The translations under genes and the position numbers were made by a program. Below are positions 9,017 to 16,486 of a stretch of 64,000 bases of DNA, one piece after another. The notes below the pieces were generated by a model. It was not told the origin of the DNA. It saw only the letters and a program-made list of their open reading frames with translations, and did not search any database. The number at the start of each line of letters is the position of its first letter. Positions within the stretch are counted from its first letter, which is position 1. This DNA comes from Paraburkholderia tuberum STM678 (lineage in GTDB: Bacteria > Pseudomonadota > Gammaproteobacteria > Burkholderiales > Burkholderiaceae): assembly GCF_902833905.1 (NCBI RefSeq), contig NZ_CADFGP010000026.1, positions 1 to 64,000 on the forward strand, written 5' to 3'.

Positions 9017-9370
9017 AGAGTCTGTTGCGGTCGGAAGCGCGTGGCAGCGTATATAAAGATTGGACGGACAAGTATAACTGCACACCCGCCTGCTCAGGGC
9101 GCGGTGCAGGCAATCGTGGTTCGACAGTACGGGAAGGTCCTGGTTCTTGCGACCCGAGCCGCGGATGGCGAGCCGTACGACATGGCACTCGGCGGGTCGG
9201 AACTGAGAGTTGCCGCGCAAGGCCAGCGGATGCGCTCGCCGCTACTGTGAACCCTGCAGCGGGCCTCTGAATCTGACCGCCGGGCGCAATACAGAATTTC
9301 TTGTCGGCCCGGTTGTCTGCGTGCGGCCCCGCGCGTTTTCGTGGCGTGGGCCGCGCCCGGAAATGCCGGA
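9017..9370 (-). other. Intergenic region between gpmA and ctpA
   Basis: About 350 bases with no supported gene. A GCGGCCC/GGGCCGC stem (9323-9329 and 9348-9354) lies just past the gpmA stop but has no T-run. A minus-strand TATACT near 9070 could be a -10 element for ctpA, without a matching -35 that I can defend. Otherwise nothing is seen. Confidence 0.4.
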
Positions 9371-10117
9371 TCAGCCCGCCTTGCCCTGGCTCGCGACCGC
9401 GGCTTGCGCCTTGGCGATCGCGTCCTGGTCGCCGAGATAGTAGTGCTTGATCGGCTTCAGGTTCTCGTCGAGTTCATAGACGAGCGGCACGCCGTTCGGG
9501 ATGTTGAGGCCGACGATGTCGCTGTCCGAGATGTTGTCGAGATACTTGACCAGCGCGCGGATCGAGTTGCCGTGCGCGGCGATCAGGATGCTGCGCCCCG
9601 ACTTGATGGCCGGCGCAATCGACTCGTTCCACAGCGGCAACACGCGCGCGACCGTGTCTTTCAGGCACTCGGTCAGCGGCAGTTGCTCGCGCGGCACCCT
9701 GGCGTAGCGCGGATCGGTGTACGGCGCGCGCTCGTCGGTGGGCTCGAGCGCGGGCGGCGGCGTGTCGTAGCTGCGGCGCCAGACCAGCACCTGCTCGTCG
9801 CCGAACTTCGCGGCGGTTTCGGCCTTGTTCAGACCCGACAGCGCGCCGTAGTGGCGTTCGTTCAGGCGCCACGAATGCACGACGGGCAGGTACATCAGAT
9901 CCATCTGGTCCTGCACATGCCACAGCGTGCGGATCGCGCGCTTGAGCACCGACGTGTAGGCGATGTCGAACGTATAGCCCGATTCCCTGAGCAGCCCGCC
10001 CGCCTGCTGCGCCTCGAGGTTGCCCTGCTCGGTGAGGTCGACGTCGACCCAGCCGGTGAAGCGGTTTTCCTTGTTCCAAGTCGATTCGCCGTGGCGGATG
10101 AGAACGAGTTTGTACAT
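9371..10117 (-). CDS. gpmA: 2,3-bisphosphoglycerate-dependent phosphoglycerate mutase
   Basis: A 248-residue glycolytic enzyme interconverting 3- and 2-phosphoglycerate. The phospho-histidine is in LIRHGESTWN (His-9), followed by NRFTGWVDVDLTEQG, the second catalytic segment RLNERHYGALSGLNKAETA and the C-terminal histidine in LIAAHGNSIRALVKYL. Length matches the E. coli dPGM. It is divergent from the rhodanese-like gene, with 137 bases between the two starts. Confidence 0.97.
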   Translation of the reverse strand: MYKLVLIRHGESTWNKENRFTGWVDVDLTEQGNLEAQQAGGLLRESGYTFDIAYTSVLKRAIRTLWHVQDQMDLMYLPVVHSWRLNERHYGALSGLNKAETAAKFGDEQVLVWRRSYDTPPPALEPTDERAPYTDPRYARVPREQLPLTECLKDTVARVLPLWNESIAPAIKSGRSILIAAHGNSIRALVKYLDNISDSDIVGLNIPNGVPLVYELDENLKPIKHYYLGDQDAIAKAQAAVASQGKAG

Positions 10118-10254
10118 GAGAGTTGCCGGTCGGTAGTGAGGAAGCGGTCTCGCTCTGTGCGGCGCCTCGGGCGGCGCATCGCCATCGCGTCGAACGGTTA
10201 TTTTATAATGCTCGGGTTGACCTTTTCGATTTCTCTCTTTCCGGCGGATCTTCC

Positions 10255-10680
10255 GTGAAGTTTTTCACCGAATACACAAACCTTGTCCTGATCGCAATCG
10301 TCCTTATCTCTGGTGGGTTGCTGCTGTGGCCGACCATCAGTCGGCGTGGACGTGGCGGCCTGTCGGCCGCTGAAGCCACCCAACTGATCAACCGGCGCAA
10401 CGCGGCGGTCATCGATCTGCGGCCGTCCGCCGATTACGCCAAGGGGCACCTGCCCTTGGCACGGCATTTCGAATTCGCAGAGTTGCAGGCGAAAGTCACG
10501 CAACTCGCGAAGAACAAGAGCAACCCGGTGCTGCTGGTGTGCCAGACCGGCCAGCAGTCGAACAAGGCCGCGCGTATCGTGCAGGAAGCGGGATACGCGG
10601 AAGTCCATGTTCTCGAGGGCGGCGTCGACGCCTGGCAGAAAGCCGGTATGCCGGTTGTGAAACAAGGAGCAGCCAAGTGA
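10255..10680 (+). CDS. Membrane-anchored rhodanese-like domain protein
   Basis: A 141-residue protein with one N-terminal membrane segment (LVLIAIVLISGGLLLWP, about residues 9-25) and a single rhodanese domain. The active loop is LLVCQTGQQSNKAARI, with the catalytic cysteine present. The GTG at 10255 was chosen because it opens the membrane segment; earlier starts add unrelated residues. The stop overlaps the grxC start (GTGA), and secB and gpsA follow. This rhodanese-grxC-secB order suggests a role in thiol or sulfur handling near the membrane, but the substrate is unknown. Confidence 0.88.
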   Translation: MKFFTEYTNLVLIAIVLISGGLLLWPTISRRGRGGLSAAEATQLINRRNAAVIDLRPSADYAKGHLPLARHFEFAELQAKVTQLAKNKSNPVLLVCQTGQQSNKAARIVQEAGYAEVHVLEGGVDAWQKAGMPVVKQGAAK

Positions 10681-10937
10681 ACAAAGTGATCATGTACAGC
10701 ACCCAGGTGTGCCCGTATTGCCAGATGGCCGAACGTCTTTTAAAGTCGCGCGGCGTCGAGCACGTTGAGAAAGTACTGATCGACAAGGACCCGGGCCGTC
10801 GCGAGGAGATGATGACCCGGACCGGTCGTCGCACGGTGCCGCAGGTGTTCATCGGCGAGACGCATGTGGGCGGCTATGATGACCTTTCCGCGCTCGATCG
10901 CGCGGGCGGTCTGACGCCGCTGCTCGAAGCAGCCTGA
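10677..10937 (+). CDS. grxC: Glutaredoxin 3
   Basis: An 86-residue cytosolic glutaredoxin with the dithiol active site CPYC at residues 11-14 (IMYSTQVCPYCQMAERLL) and the glutathione-binding TVPQVFIGETHVGGYDDL. It starts with GTG at 10677, overlapping the TGA of the rhodanese gene by three bases, so the two are translationally coupled. It is the usual neighbour of secB in proteobacteria. It reduces disulfides using the glutathione made by gshA/gshB. Confidence 0.95.
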   Translation: MNKVIMYSTQVCPYCQMAERLLKSRGVEHVEKVLIDKDPGRREEMMTRTGRRTVPQVFIGETHVGGYDDLSALDRAGGLTPLLEAA

Positions 10938-11084
10938 GTTCGCGCGTTTCGCGCCGCGCGAACGGGCGGACCACTCGATAAGCCGGCGCACGCGCTCCTC
11001 GTGGAGCCGGCGAGCCGGCGCAATAATCTGGCGGCCCATGCGTGCATCGGCCGCCGCCACGCACACCTATCAGGAATCACCATC

Positions 11085-11561
11085 ATGTCCGACGAGAATA
11101 ACCAGCCGTTCTTCAACATCCAGCGCATCTATCTGAAGGACATGTCGCTCGAGCAGCCGAATTCGCCGGGTATCTTCCTCGAGCAGGAAATGCCGTCGGT
11201 CGAAGTCGAAGTCGACGTGAAGGCCGAGCGCCTCGCCGAATCCGTGTTCGAAATTCTCGTGACGGGCACGGTCACGGCCAAGGTGTCGGACAAGGTCGCG
11301 TTCCTGATCGAAGCGAAACAGGCCGGCATTTTTGACATTCGCAACATTCCTGCCGAGCAGATCGATCCGCTCGTCGGCATTGCCTGCCCGACCATCCTGT
11401 TCCCGTACCTGCGCTCGAACATCGCCGATGCGATCACCCGCGCCGGCTTCCCGCCGATCCACCTCGCCGAGATCAACTTCCAGGCGCTGTACGAGCAGCG
11501 TCTCGCCCAGATGAGCGCGGCCCAGCAGGACGGCGCGGCGCAAAAAGGCGTCACGCATTAA
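11085..11561 (+). CDS. secB: Protein-export chaperone SecB
   Basis: A 158-residue SecB, the cytosolic tetrameric chaperone that holds preproteins unfolded and hands them to SecA. Recognised by FFNIQRIYLKDMSLEQPNSP at the N-terminus, the substrate-groove strands and the FPYLRSNIADAITRAGFPP segment. The ATG at 11085 opens the conserved MSDENNQPFFNIQR; the in-frame upstream ATG adds an unconserved 28 residues. It lies in the order grxC-secB-gpsA. Confidence 0.97.
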   Translation: MSDENNQPFFNIQRIYLKDMSLEQPNSPGIFLEQEMPSVEVEVDVKAERLAESVFEILVTGTVTAKVSDKVAFLIEAKQAGIFDIRNIPAEQIDPLVGIACPTILFPYLRSNIADAITRAGFPPIHLAEINFQALYEQRLAQMSAAQQDGAAQKGVTH

Positions 11562-11583
11562 GGCGCCGCGCGCAGTGCCGGCT

Positions 11584-12582
11584 ATGAAAGTCGCCGTTCT
11601 CGGCGCTGGCGCCTGGGGCACCGCCCTCGCCGGCCATCTGGCCTTAAGGCACCACACGGTGTTGTGGGCGCGCGAGTCCGCGCTCATCGCCGAGCTTTCC
11701 ACTTCGCATGAAAACGCCCGCTATCTGGCGGGCGTCGCGTTGCCGCCCGCGCTTCGCTTTGAAGCGGATCTCGGCGTGGCGCTCGATCACGCGCTCGACG
11801 ACGATGCGCTGTGCGTGGTCGCGACGCCCGTGGCTGGCCTGCGCGGCCTGTTGCGCGCGATGCGCGATGCGGGCAAGGTGCCCGCGCATATCGTGTGGCT
11901 GTGCAAGGGGTTCGAAGCGGATTCGCAGTTGTTGCCGCATCAGGCGGTCGCGGCGGAATTGCCCGAGCATGCGAGCAACGGCGTGTTGTCCGGACCGAGC
12001 TTCGCGCGCGAAGTCGGGCAGGGGCTGCCGGTTGCGTTGACGATCGCGAGCCCGTCGGCGGCGTGCCGCGAACGCACGGTCGCGGCGTTCCATCACGGCG
12101 CGATGCGCATCTATACCGGCGACGACGTCGTCGGCGTCGAAGTGGGCGGCGCGGTGAAAAACGTGCTCGCCATCGCCACGGGCATCGCCGATGGCCTCGG
12201 CCTCGGCCTCAATGCACGCGCGGCGCTGATCACCCGCGGCCTCGCCGAAATGTCGCGCCTTGGCGTGACGCTCGGTGGGCGCGCGGAAACCTTTACCGGG
12301 TTGACCGGCCTCGGTGATCTGATTCTGACTGCTACCGGCGATCTGTCGCGCAACCGCACCGTGGGCCTGCAACTCGCCACGGGCCGCACGCTCGACGACA
12401 TCCTCGGCGGTCTCGGTCACGTGGCCGAAGGCGTGCGCTGCGCGCGGGCGGTACTCTCGATCGCACGGGCTCATGCAATCGAAATGCCGATCACGCAGGC
12501 GGTCTGCGCGGTGCTGTTCGACGGCGTGGCGCCGCGCGATGCGGTTAGCGCGCTCCTGCGGCGCGATTCGAAGGCGGAATAA
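11584..12582 (+). CDS. gpsA: NAD(P)-dependent glycerol-3-phosphate dehydrogenase
   Basis: A 332-residue enzyme reducing dihydroxyacetone phosphate to sn-glycerol-3-phosphate for phospholipid synthesis. The dinucleotide-binding loop AVLGAGAWGTALA is at the N-terminus, with KGFEADSQLLPHQ, LSGPSFAREVGQGLP and the catalytic lysine in VGGAVKNVLAIATGI. The ATG at 11584 begins MKVAVLGAGAWG, the usual form; a GTG nine bases upstream is possible. It follows secB by 22 bases, probably in one operon. Confidence 0.96.
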   Translation: MKVAVLGAGAWGTALAGHLALRHHTVLWARESALIAELSTSHENARYLAGVALPPALRFEADLGVALDHALDDDALCVVATPVAGLRGLLRAMRDAGKVPAHIVWLCKGFEADSQLLPHQAVAAELPEHASNGVLSGPSFAREVGQGLPVALTIASPSAACRERTVAAFHHGAMRIYTGDDVVGVEVGGAVKNVLAIATGIADGLGLGLNARAALITRGLAEMSRLGVTLGGRAETFTGLTGLGDLILTATGDLSRNRTVGLQLATGRTLDDILGGLGHVAEGVRCARAVLSIARAHAIEMPITQAVCAVLFDGVAPRDAVSALLRRDSKAE

Positions 12583-12693
12583 AGCCTTCTCTATCAGCCG
12601 TTTAGCGGAAATTCGCGTTGAACGGCTGCCTCGCCTGGTGGTCTACTTCGGGTTGTCCACTTCGTGAGCGAGACTCGGGTCAGCGAGGTTCCC

Positions 12694-13254
12694 ATGCCCA
12701 CCTTCAATCTCATTCTTGGCACGTGCACGCTCGAAGCGCGCGTGGTCGATATCACGACGCTCGCCGTCGATGCGATCGTCAATGCCGCGAATACTTCGCT
12801 GCTCGGTGGCGGCGGTGTGGATGGCGCGATTCATCGCGCGGCCGGCAGGGAGTTGCTGCGCGAATGCGAAACGCTCGGCGGCTGCGTGACCGGCGACGCG
12901 AAAATCACCGCCGGCTATCGTCTGCCCGCGAAGCATGTTATTCACGCGGTCGGTCCAGTGTGGCGTGGCGGCGCGCATGGCGAGGCCGACCTGCTCGCAT
13001 CGTGCTATCAGCGCTCACTCGAAGTCGCGCGCGAAACTCAGTGCACGAGCATCGCGTTTCCAGCGATCAGCTGCGGTATCTACCGTTTCCCCGCCGACGA
13101 TGCGGTCAGCATCGCGGTCGCGACCGTACTCGACACGTTGCCGCGCACACCACACATGAAGCACGTGACGTTCGCGTGCTTCGACGACGCGATGTTCGCA
13201 CGCTACGAGGCCGAGCTCGAACGCCGTCAGGCGCCGCCTTCGAAGCCGGCCTGA
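12694..13254 (+). CDS. Macrodomain protein (O-acetyl-ADP-ribose deacetylase type)
   Basis: A 186-residue stand-alone macrodomain. The hallmark loop is VDAIVNAANTSLLGGGGVDGAIHRAAG (residues about 24-50), followed by GDAKITAGYRLPAKHVIHAVGPVW and the second ligand loop ISCGIYRFPADDA. Family members hydrolyse O-acetyl-ADP-ribose or remove ADP-ribose from proteins. The ATG at 12694 is preceded by GAGG at 12685-12688; a GTG 30 bases upstream would add ten residues outside the domain. Its 3' end overlaps the convergent trmL gene by 28 bases. Confidence 0.92.
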   Translation: MPTFNLILGTCTLEARVVDITTLAVDAIVNAANTSLLGGGGVDGAIHRAAGRELLRECETLGGCVTGDAKITAGYRLPAKHVIHAVGPVWRGGAHGEADLLASCYQRSLEVARETQCTSIAFPAISCGIYRFPADDAVSIAVATVLDTLPRTPHMKHVTFACFDDAMFARYEAELERRQAPPSKPA

Positions 13255-13697
13255 CGCCACGCTTCGAACACCACGATCGCCACCGTATTCGACAGATTCA
13301 GACTGCGATTGCCGGGACGCATCGGCAGACGCACGCGCTGTTCGTTCGCAAAGCGCTCGAGCACCGTGCCGGGCAGGCCGCGCGTTTCGGCGCCGAACAC
13401 GAACCAGTCGCCCGGTTGAAACGCGTGGTCGTGAAAGCGCCCCGAGCCGCGCGTCGTAAATGCGAACATGCGCGACGCGTCGGGCGTTTCTTTCGCGATG
13501 AACGCGTCCCAATCGGCATGCACGTTCATTTCCGCGTACTCGTGATAGTCGAGGCCGGCGCGCCGCATCTTGGTGTCGTCGAGAGGGAAGCCGAGCGGCT
13601 CGATCAGGTGCAGCCGGGCGCCGGTGTTCGCGCACAGGCGAATCACGTTGCCGGTGTTGGGCGGAATTTCGGGTTCTACGAGAACGACGTTGAACAT
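13227..13697 (-). CDS. trmL: tRNA (cytidine(34)-2'-O)-methyltransferase
   Basis: A 156-residue SPOUT methyltransferase that 2'-O-methylates the wobble base of tRNA-Leu isoacceptors. Landmarks are VEPEIPPNTGNVIRLCANTG at the N-terminus, DWFVFGAETRGLPGTVLE (the knot) and RSLNLSNTVAIVVFEAWRQ at the C-terminus. Length matches E. coli TrmL (157). The comF-like gene is immediately upstream on the same strand (18 bases). Confidence 0.95.
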   Translation of the reverse strand: MFNVVLVEPEIPPNTGNVIRLCANTGARLHLIEPLGFPLDDTKMRRAGLDYHEYAEMNVHADWDAFIAKETPDASRMFAFTTRGSGRFHDHAFQPGDWFVFGAETRGLPGTVLERFANEQRVRLPMRPGNRSLNLSNTVAIVVFEAWRQAGFEGGA

Positions 13698-13715
13698 AAG
13701 AAGACCACGTAAAAG

Positions 13716-14501
13716 CTAGTTTTTCGGAGTGCGCAGCGCGACGAAGTTCGTAACCCGCCGCGCGCCGGCGGCCTTCAGCGTATGCGCGAGCGCTTCGAGC
13801 GTCGCGCCGCTCGTCATCACATCGTCGACGATGCCGACGTGCAGGCCGCGCACTGGGCGCGCGACGCGAAACGCGCGGCCGACGTTCTGCCGGCGCGCAT
13901 CGAGATCGAGGCGCGATTGCGGCGCGGTGTCGAGCGTTCGTTCGAGCAGCGTGGGGTCGCCGCGCACGCCGAGCGCCCGGGCGAGCGGCCGCGCGATCTG
14001 CCAGGCCTGGTTGTAGCCGCGCTCGACCAGACGGCGACCGGCGAGCGGCACTGGCGCGATCACGTCGGGCCGCTCGGCCGCGTCGTGCCAATCGGCTTCA
14101 GCGAGCCGCGCGAGGCGTTGCGCGAAGTCTCGCGCGAGCATCAGCCGGGCGCGGAACTTCAGGCCGACCGCGAGTGTATCGAGCGGCGCGCGATAGTCGG
14201 CGAGCGCGAAGCTCGCGTCGAACGGCGGCGGCTCGGCCACGCAATCCGCGCAGTGATACCGCGCCTGAGCGACCCAGCGTGACGCCGGCAACGGTACCGC
14301 GCAAACGGTGCAGCGCAGCCGGCTCTCGTTCCAGTAGGCCGCGTCGCAACCGTCGCACAACGCCTTATGCGACAAATTGCCGCACAACGCGCACAGGTTC
14401 GGCAGCGCGGCGTTCAAGGCCCGCGGCCATGCCGAATGCAGACCGCGCGCAAAACGCGCCACCTGATTTCGACACGACGAAGAAAATGACTGGAATCGCA
14501 C
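13716..14501 (-). CDS. ComF family protein (phosphoribosyltransferase fold)
   Basis: A 261-residue ComF/GntX-type protein. It has an N-terminal zinc-finger region with paired cysteines (CALCGN, CDGC, CTVC, CADC within residues 36-90). A C-terminal phosphoribosyltransferase domain ends in GIVDDVMTSGATLEALA, the PRPP-binding loop. Homologues matter for DNA uptake in competent species and for use of DNA as a nutrient in E. coli; the biochemical role is not settled. It is divergent from the methyltransferase gene, 82 bases apart, and upstream of trmL. Confidence 0.9.
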   Translation of the reverse strand: MRFQSFSSSCRNQVARFARGLHSAWPRALNAALPNLCALCGNLSHKALCDGCDAAYWNESRLRCTVCAVPLPASRWVAQARYHCADCVAEPPPFDASFALADYRAPLDTLAVGLKFRARLMLARDFAQRLARLAEADWHDAAERPDVIAPVPLAGRRLVERGYNQAWQIARPLARALGVRGDPTLLERTLDTAPQSRLDLDARRQNVGRAFRVARPVRGLHVGIVDDVMTSGATLEALAHTLKAAGARRVTNFVALRTPKN

Positions 14502-14583
14502 GAGTGAGCGCCGGTGAAAGCCGTTCTCGCTGAATGGAGGGGAACGACCGAGTATACTTCGAACTCACGCCAGCACGACACAC

Positions 14584-15549
14584 ATGTCCCCAACATCCGC
14601 TCAATCTGGCCGTCCGGCCTACGATTCACGGCGCCTCAGGCGTATTTTCGACCGTCGCGCTGCCACCTTCGACGAGGTTGCGTTCCTGCCGCGAGAGATT
14701 GCGCAGCGCATGCGTGAGCGTCTCGATTACATCAAGGTGGCGCCCTCGAGCGTGCTCGACGCCGGTTGCGGCGCGGGCGAAGACCTCCCCGCATTGCGCG
14801 AACGCTTTCCCGAGGCGCCGGTGTTCGGCGCTGATCTGTCGCACGGCATGCTCCGCCGCGCGCTGCGTCACGATGCCGGCGACACCAGTTGGCGGCGCTT
14901 TCTTCCCGCCTCGCTCGGCAAGGCGCTCGGCGCGCGTGGCCCGCGCTTCGCGCAAACCGATTTCTCCGCGCTGCCGTTCACGTCCGGCGCATTCGAATTC
15001 ATCTGGTCCAACCTCGCGCTGCACTGGCACTCGCGGCCCGATCTGGTCTTTCCCGAATGGCAGCGCGTGCTGAAGGTCAACGGCCTGCTAATGTTCAGCA
15101 CGCTCGGCCCCGATACGCTGAAGGAGTTGCGCGGTGCCTACGCCGAGATCGAGGCCGCGCACGGCGTCGCGTCTCGCAAGCATGTGATCGACTTCGTCGA
15201 CATGCACGACCTCGGCGACATGCTCGTCGAGGCGGGCTTCGAGATTCCGGTGATGGACCAGGAGACGCTGACGATCACCTATAAGTCGCCCGAGTCGCTG
15301 CTCGCGGACGTGCGTCGCTGGGGCGCGTACCCGTTCGAGCGCGATGCGCATGACGGCGTGCTCACGCGTCGGTTGCACAAAGCCCTGCTCGCCGCGCTCG
15401 AAGCGCGCCGGCGCGCCGACGGCACGATCGCGCTGACCTTCGAGGTGATCTACGGCCACGCATGGAAAGCCGTGCCGCGCACCACGGCGGAAGGACATGG
15501 CATCGTGCGGCTCGAGGACATCGGACGAGGTCCGGGCAAGCGTGGGTAG
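14584..15549 (+). CDS. SAM-dependent methyltransferase, BioC-like
   Basis: A 321-residue class I methyltransferase. Motif I is VLDAGCGAGEDLPAL (about residues 58-72), followed by the acidic loop GADLSHGM and motif IV FIWSNLALHWHSRPDLVFPEWQRVLKVNGLLMFSTLGPDTL. This pattern matches BioC, the malonyl-ACP O-methyltransferase of biotin synthesis, and proteins at this locus are often annotated so. No other bio gene is nearby, so an alternative such as the NDUFAF5-like arginine hydroxylase family, which shares this architecture, remains open. The ATG at 14584 gives MSPTSAQSGRPAYDSRRLRR. Confidence 0.8.
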   Translation: MSPTSAQSGRPAYDSRRLRRIFDRRAATFDEVAFLPREIAQRMRERLDYIKVAPSSVLDAGCGAGEDLPALRERFPEAPVFGADLSHGMLRRALRHDAGDTSWRRFLPASLGKALGARGPRFAQTDFSALPFTSGAFEFIWSNLALHWHSRPDLVFPEWQRVLKVNGLLMFSTLGPDTLKELRGAYAEIEAAHGVASRKHVIDFVDMHDLGDMLVEAGFEIPVMDQETLTITYKSPESLLADVRRWGAYPFERDAHDGVLTRRLHKALLAALEARRRADGTIALTFEVIYGHAWKAVPRTTAEGHGIVRLEDIGRGPGKRG

Positions 15550-15722
15550 CAGATTGCGGTGCTGTCATCAACTGCTTGCCGACGGTGCGGTTGACGTGTT
15601 GCAAAAGCGGTAAAGAGGACATCCGTTATGCCTGGGATTTGCCCTTCAAAAGAGCCGCAAAATGCTGGGCAAAATGGCGCGAAGGCTTGTCGCGCCTGGC
15701 TTGTGGGCCGATTGGGGCTTGC

Positions 15723-15751
15723 TTGTCGATGCTATGGATCACGCCTATAAT
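15723..15751 (+). promoter_or_regulatory. Candidate sigma-70 promoter of the cox cluster
   Basis: TTGTCG (15723-15728), a 17-base spacer and a perfect TATAAT (15746-15751). It stands alone in a roughly 400-base gap (15550-15945) before the DUF2244 gene and points into the cox cluster. Nothing else in the gap is recognisable. The promoter is inferred from consensus match and spacing only. Confidence 0.6.
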
Positions 15752-15945
15752 GCGTCAGTTTGTCACCCGAAGTTCCCACATTTGGGGTGGCAAGCCGCGA
15801 GGCGCGGGGCTGCAAAATGAAGTGATGCGGTAGGGGTTGGCGCGCTCGCGAGTGATGCTGGAAACAGTGACTCGAACGGCGGCCGCGAGATGCATCCGGA
15901 AGTAAAAGAAGGCAGGCCGGACTCGACGATTCGCAGGAGGCAGCG

Positions 15946-16422
15946 ATGGGCGCATCAGATCATCTGCTGGCGGATTCAGAACCGGTCCTCAGGGACTGGA
16001 CCATGAAGCGCAACTGTTCGATATCGCCGCGGCAGTTCGTCTGTCTGTACGTGTCGCTTGCGTTGTTTTCGTTGGCAATTGCATTCATGCTGGTTCTGGT
16101 CGGCGCCTGGCTGGTGTTGCCGTTCACCGGAATCGAATTGCTGGCCGTAGGTATCGCGTTTGCAATATATGCGCGTCATGCTGTCGATTACGAGCGCATC
16201 CGGTTGTTTCCGAACCGGCTCATGATCGAGCAGGTCAGCGCCGAGCAGATTACGCAATTCGAATTCAATCCGCGCTGGGTGCGGATAGAGCCGGGCGCAA
16301 CGCCGCGCGATCAGATCAAGCTGATCTCGCGCGGGCAGACGATCATGATCGGGCAACACCTCGCGCAGAATCGGCGCGCGCAGTTCGCAGGCGAACTACG
16401 TATGTGGCTGGCACGTTGTTAG
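15946..16422 (+). CDS. DUF2244 domain membrane protein
   Basis: A 158-residue protein with two adjacent membrane helices (roughly residues 38-75: FVCLYVSLALFSLAIAFMLVLVGAWLVLPF and the following GIELLAVGIAFAIYARH) and a cytosolic C-terminal domain. It belongs to DUF2244, a family commonly next to cytochrome oxidase genes and of unknown function. AGGAGG at 15935-15940 sets the ATG at 15946. It is the first gene of the cox cluster, 64 bases before coxB. Confidence 0.85.
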   Translation: MGASDHLLADSEPVLRDWTMKRNCSISPRQFVCLYVSLALFSLAIAFMLVLVGAWLVLPFTGIELLAVGIAFAIYARHAVDYERIRLFPNRLMIEQVSAEQITQFEFNPRWVRIEPGATPRDQIKLISRGQTIMIGQHLAQNRRAQFAGELRMWLARC

Positions 16423-16486
16423 ATGGTGCCGGACGCGCGGCGTTCAAGGGGGCGCGACACGCTGCCAGCGGGGTCGAGGGGTTTGA

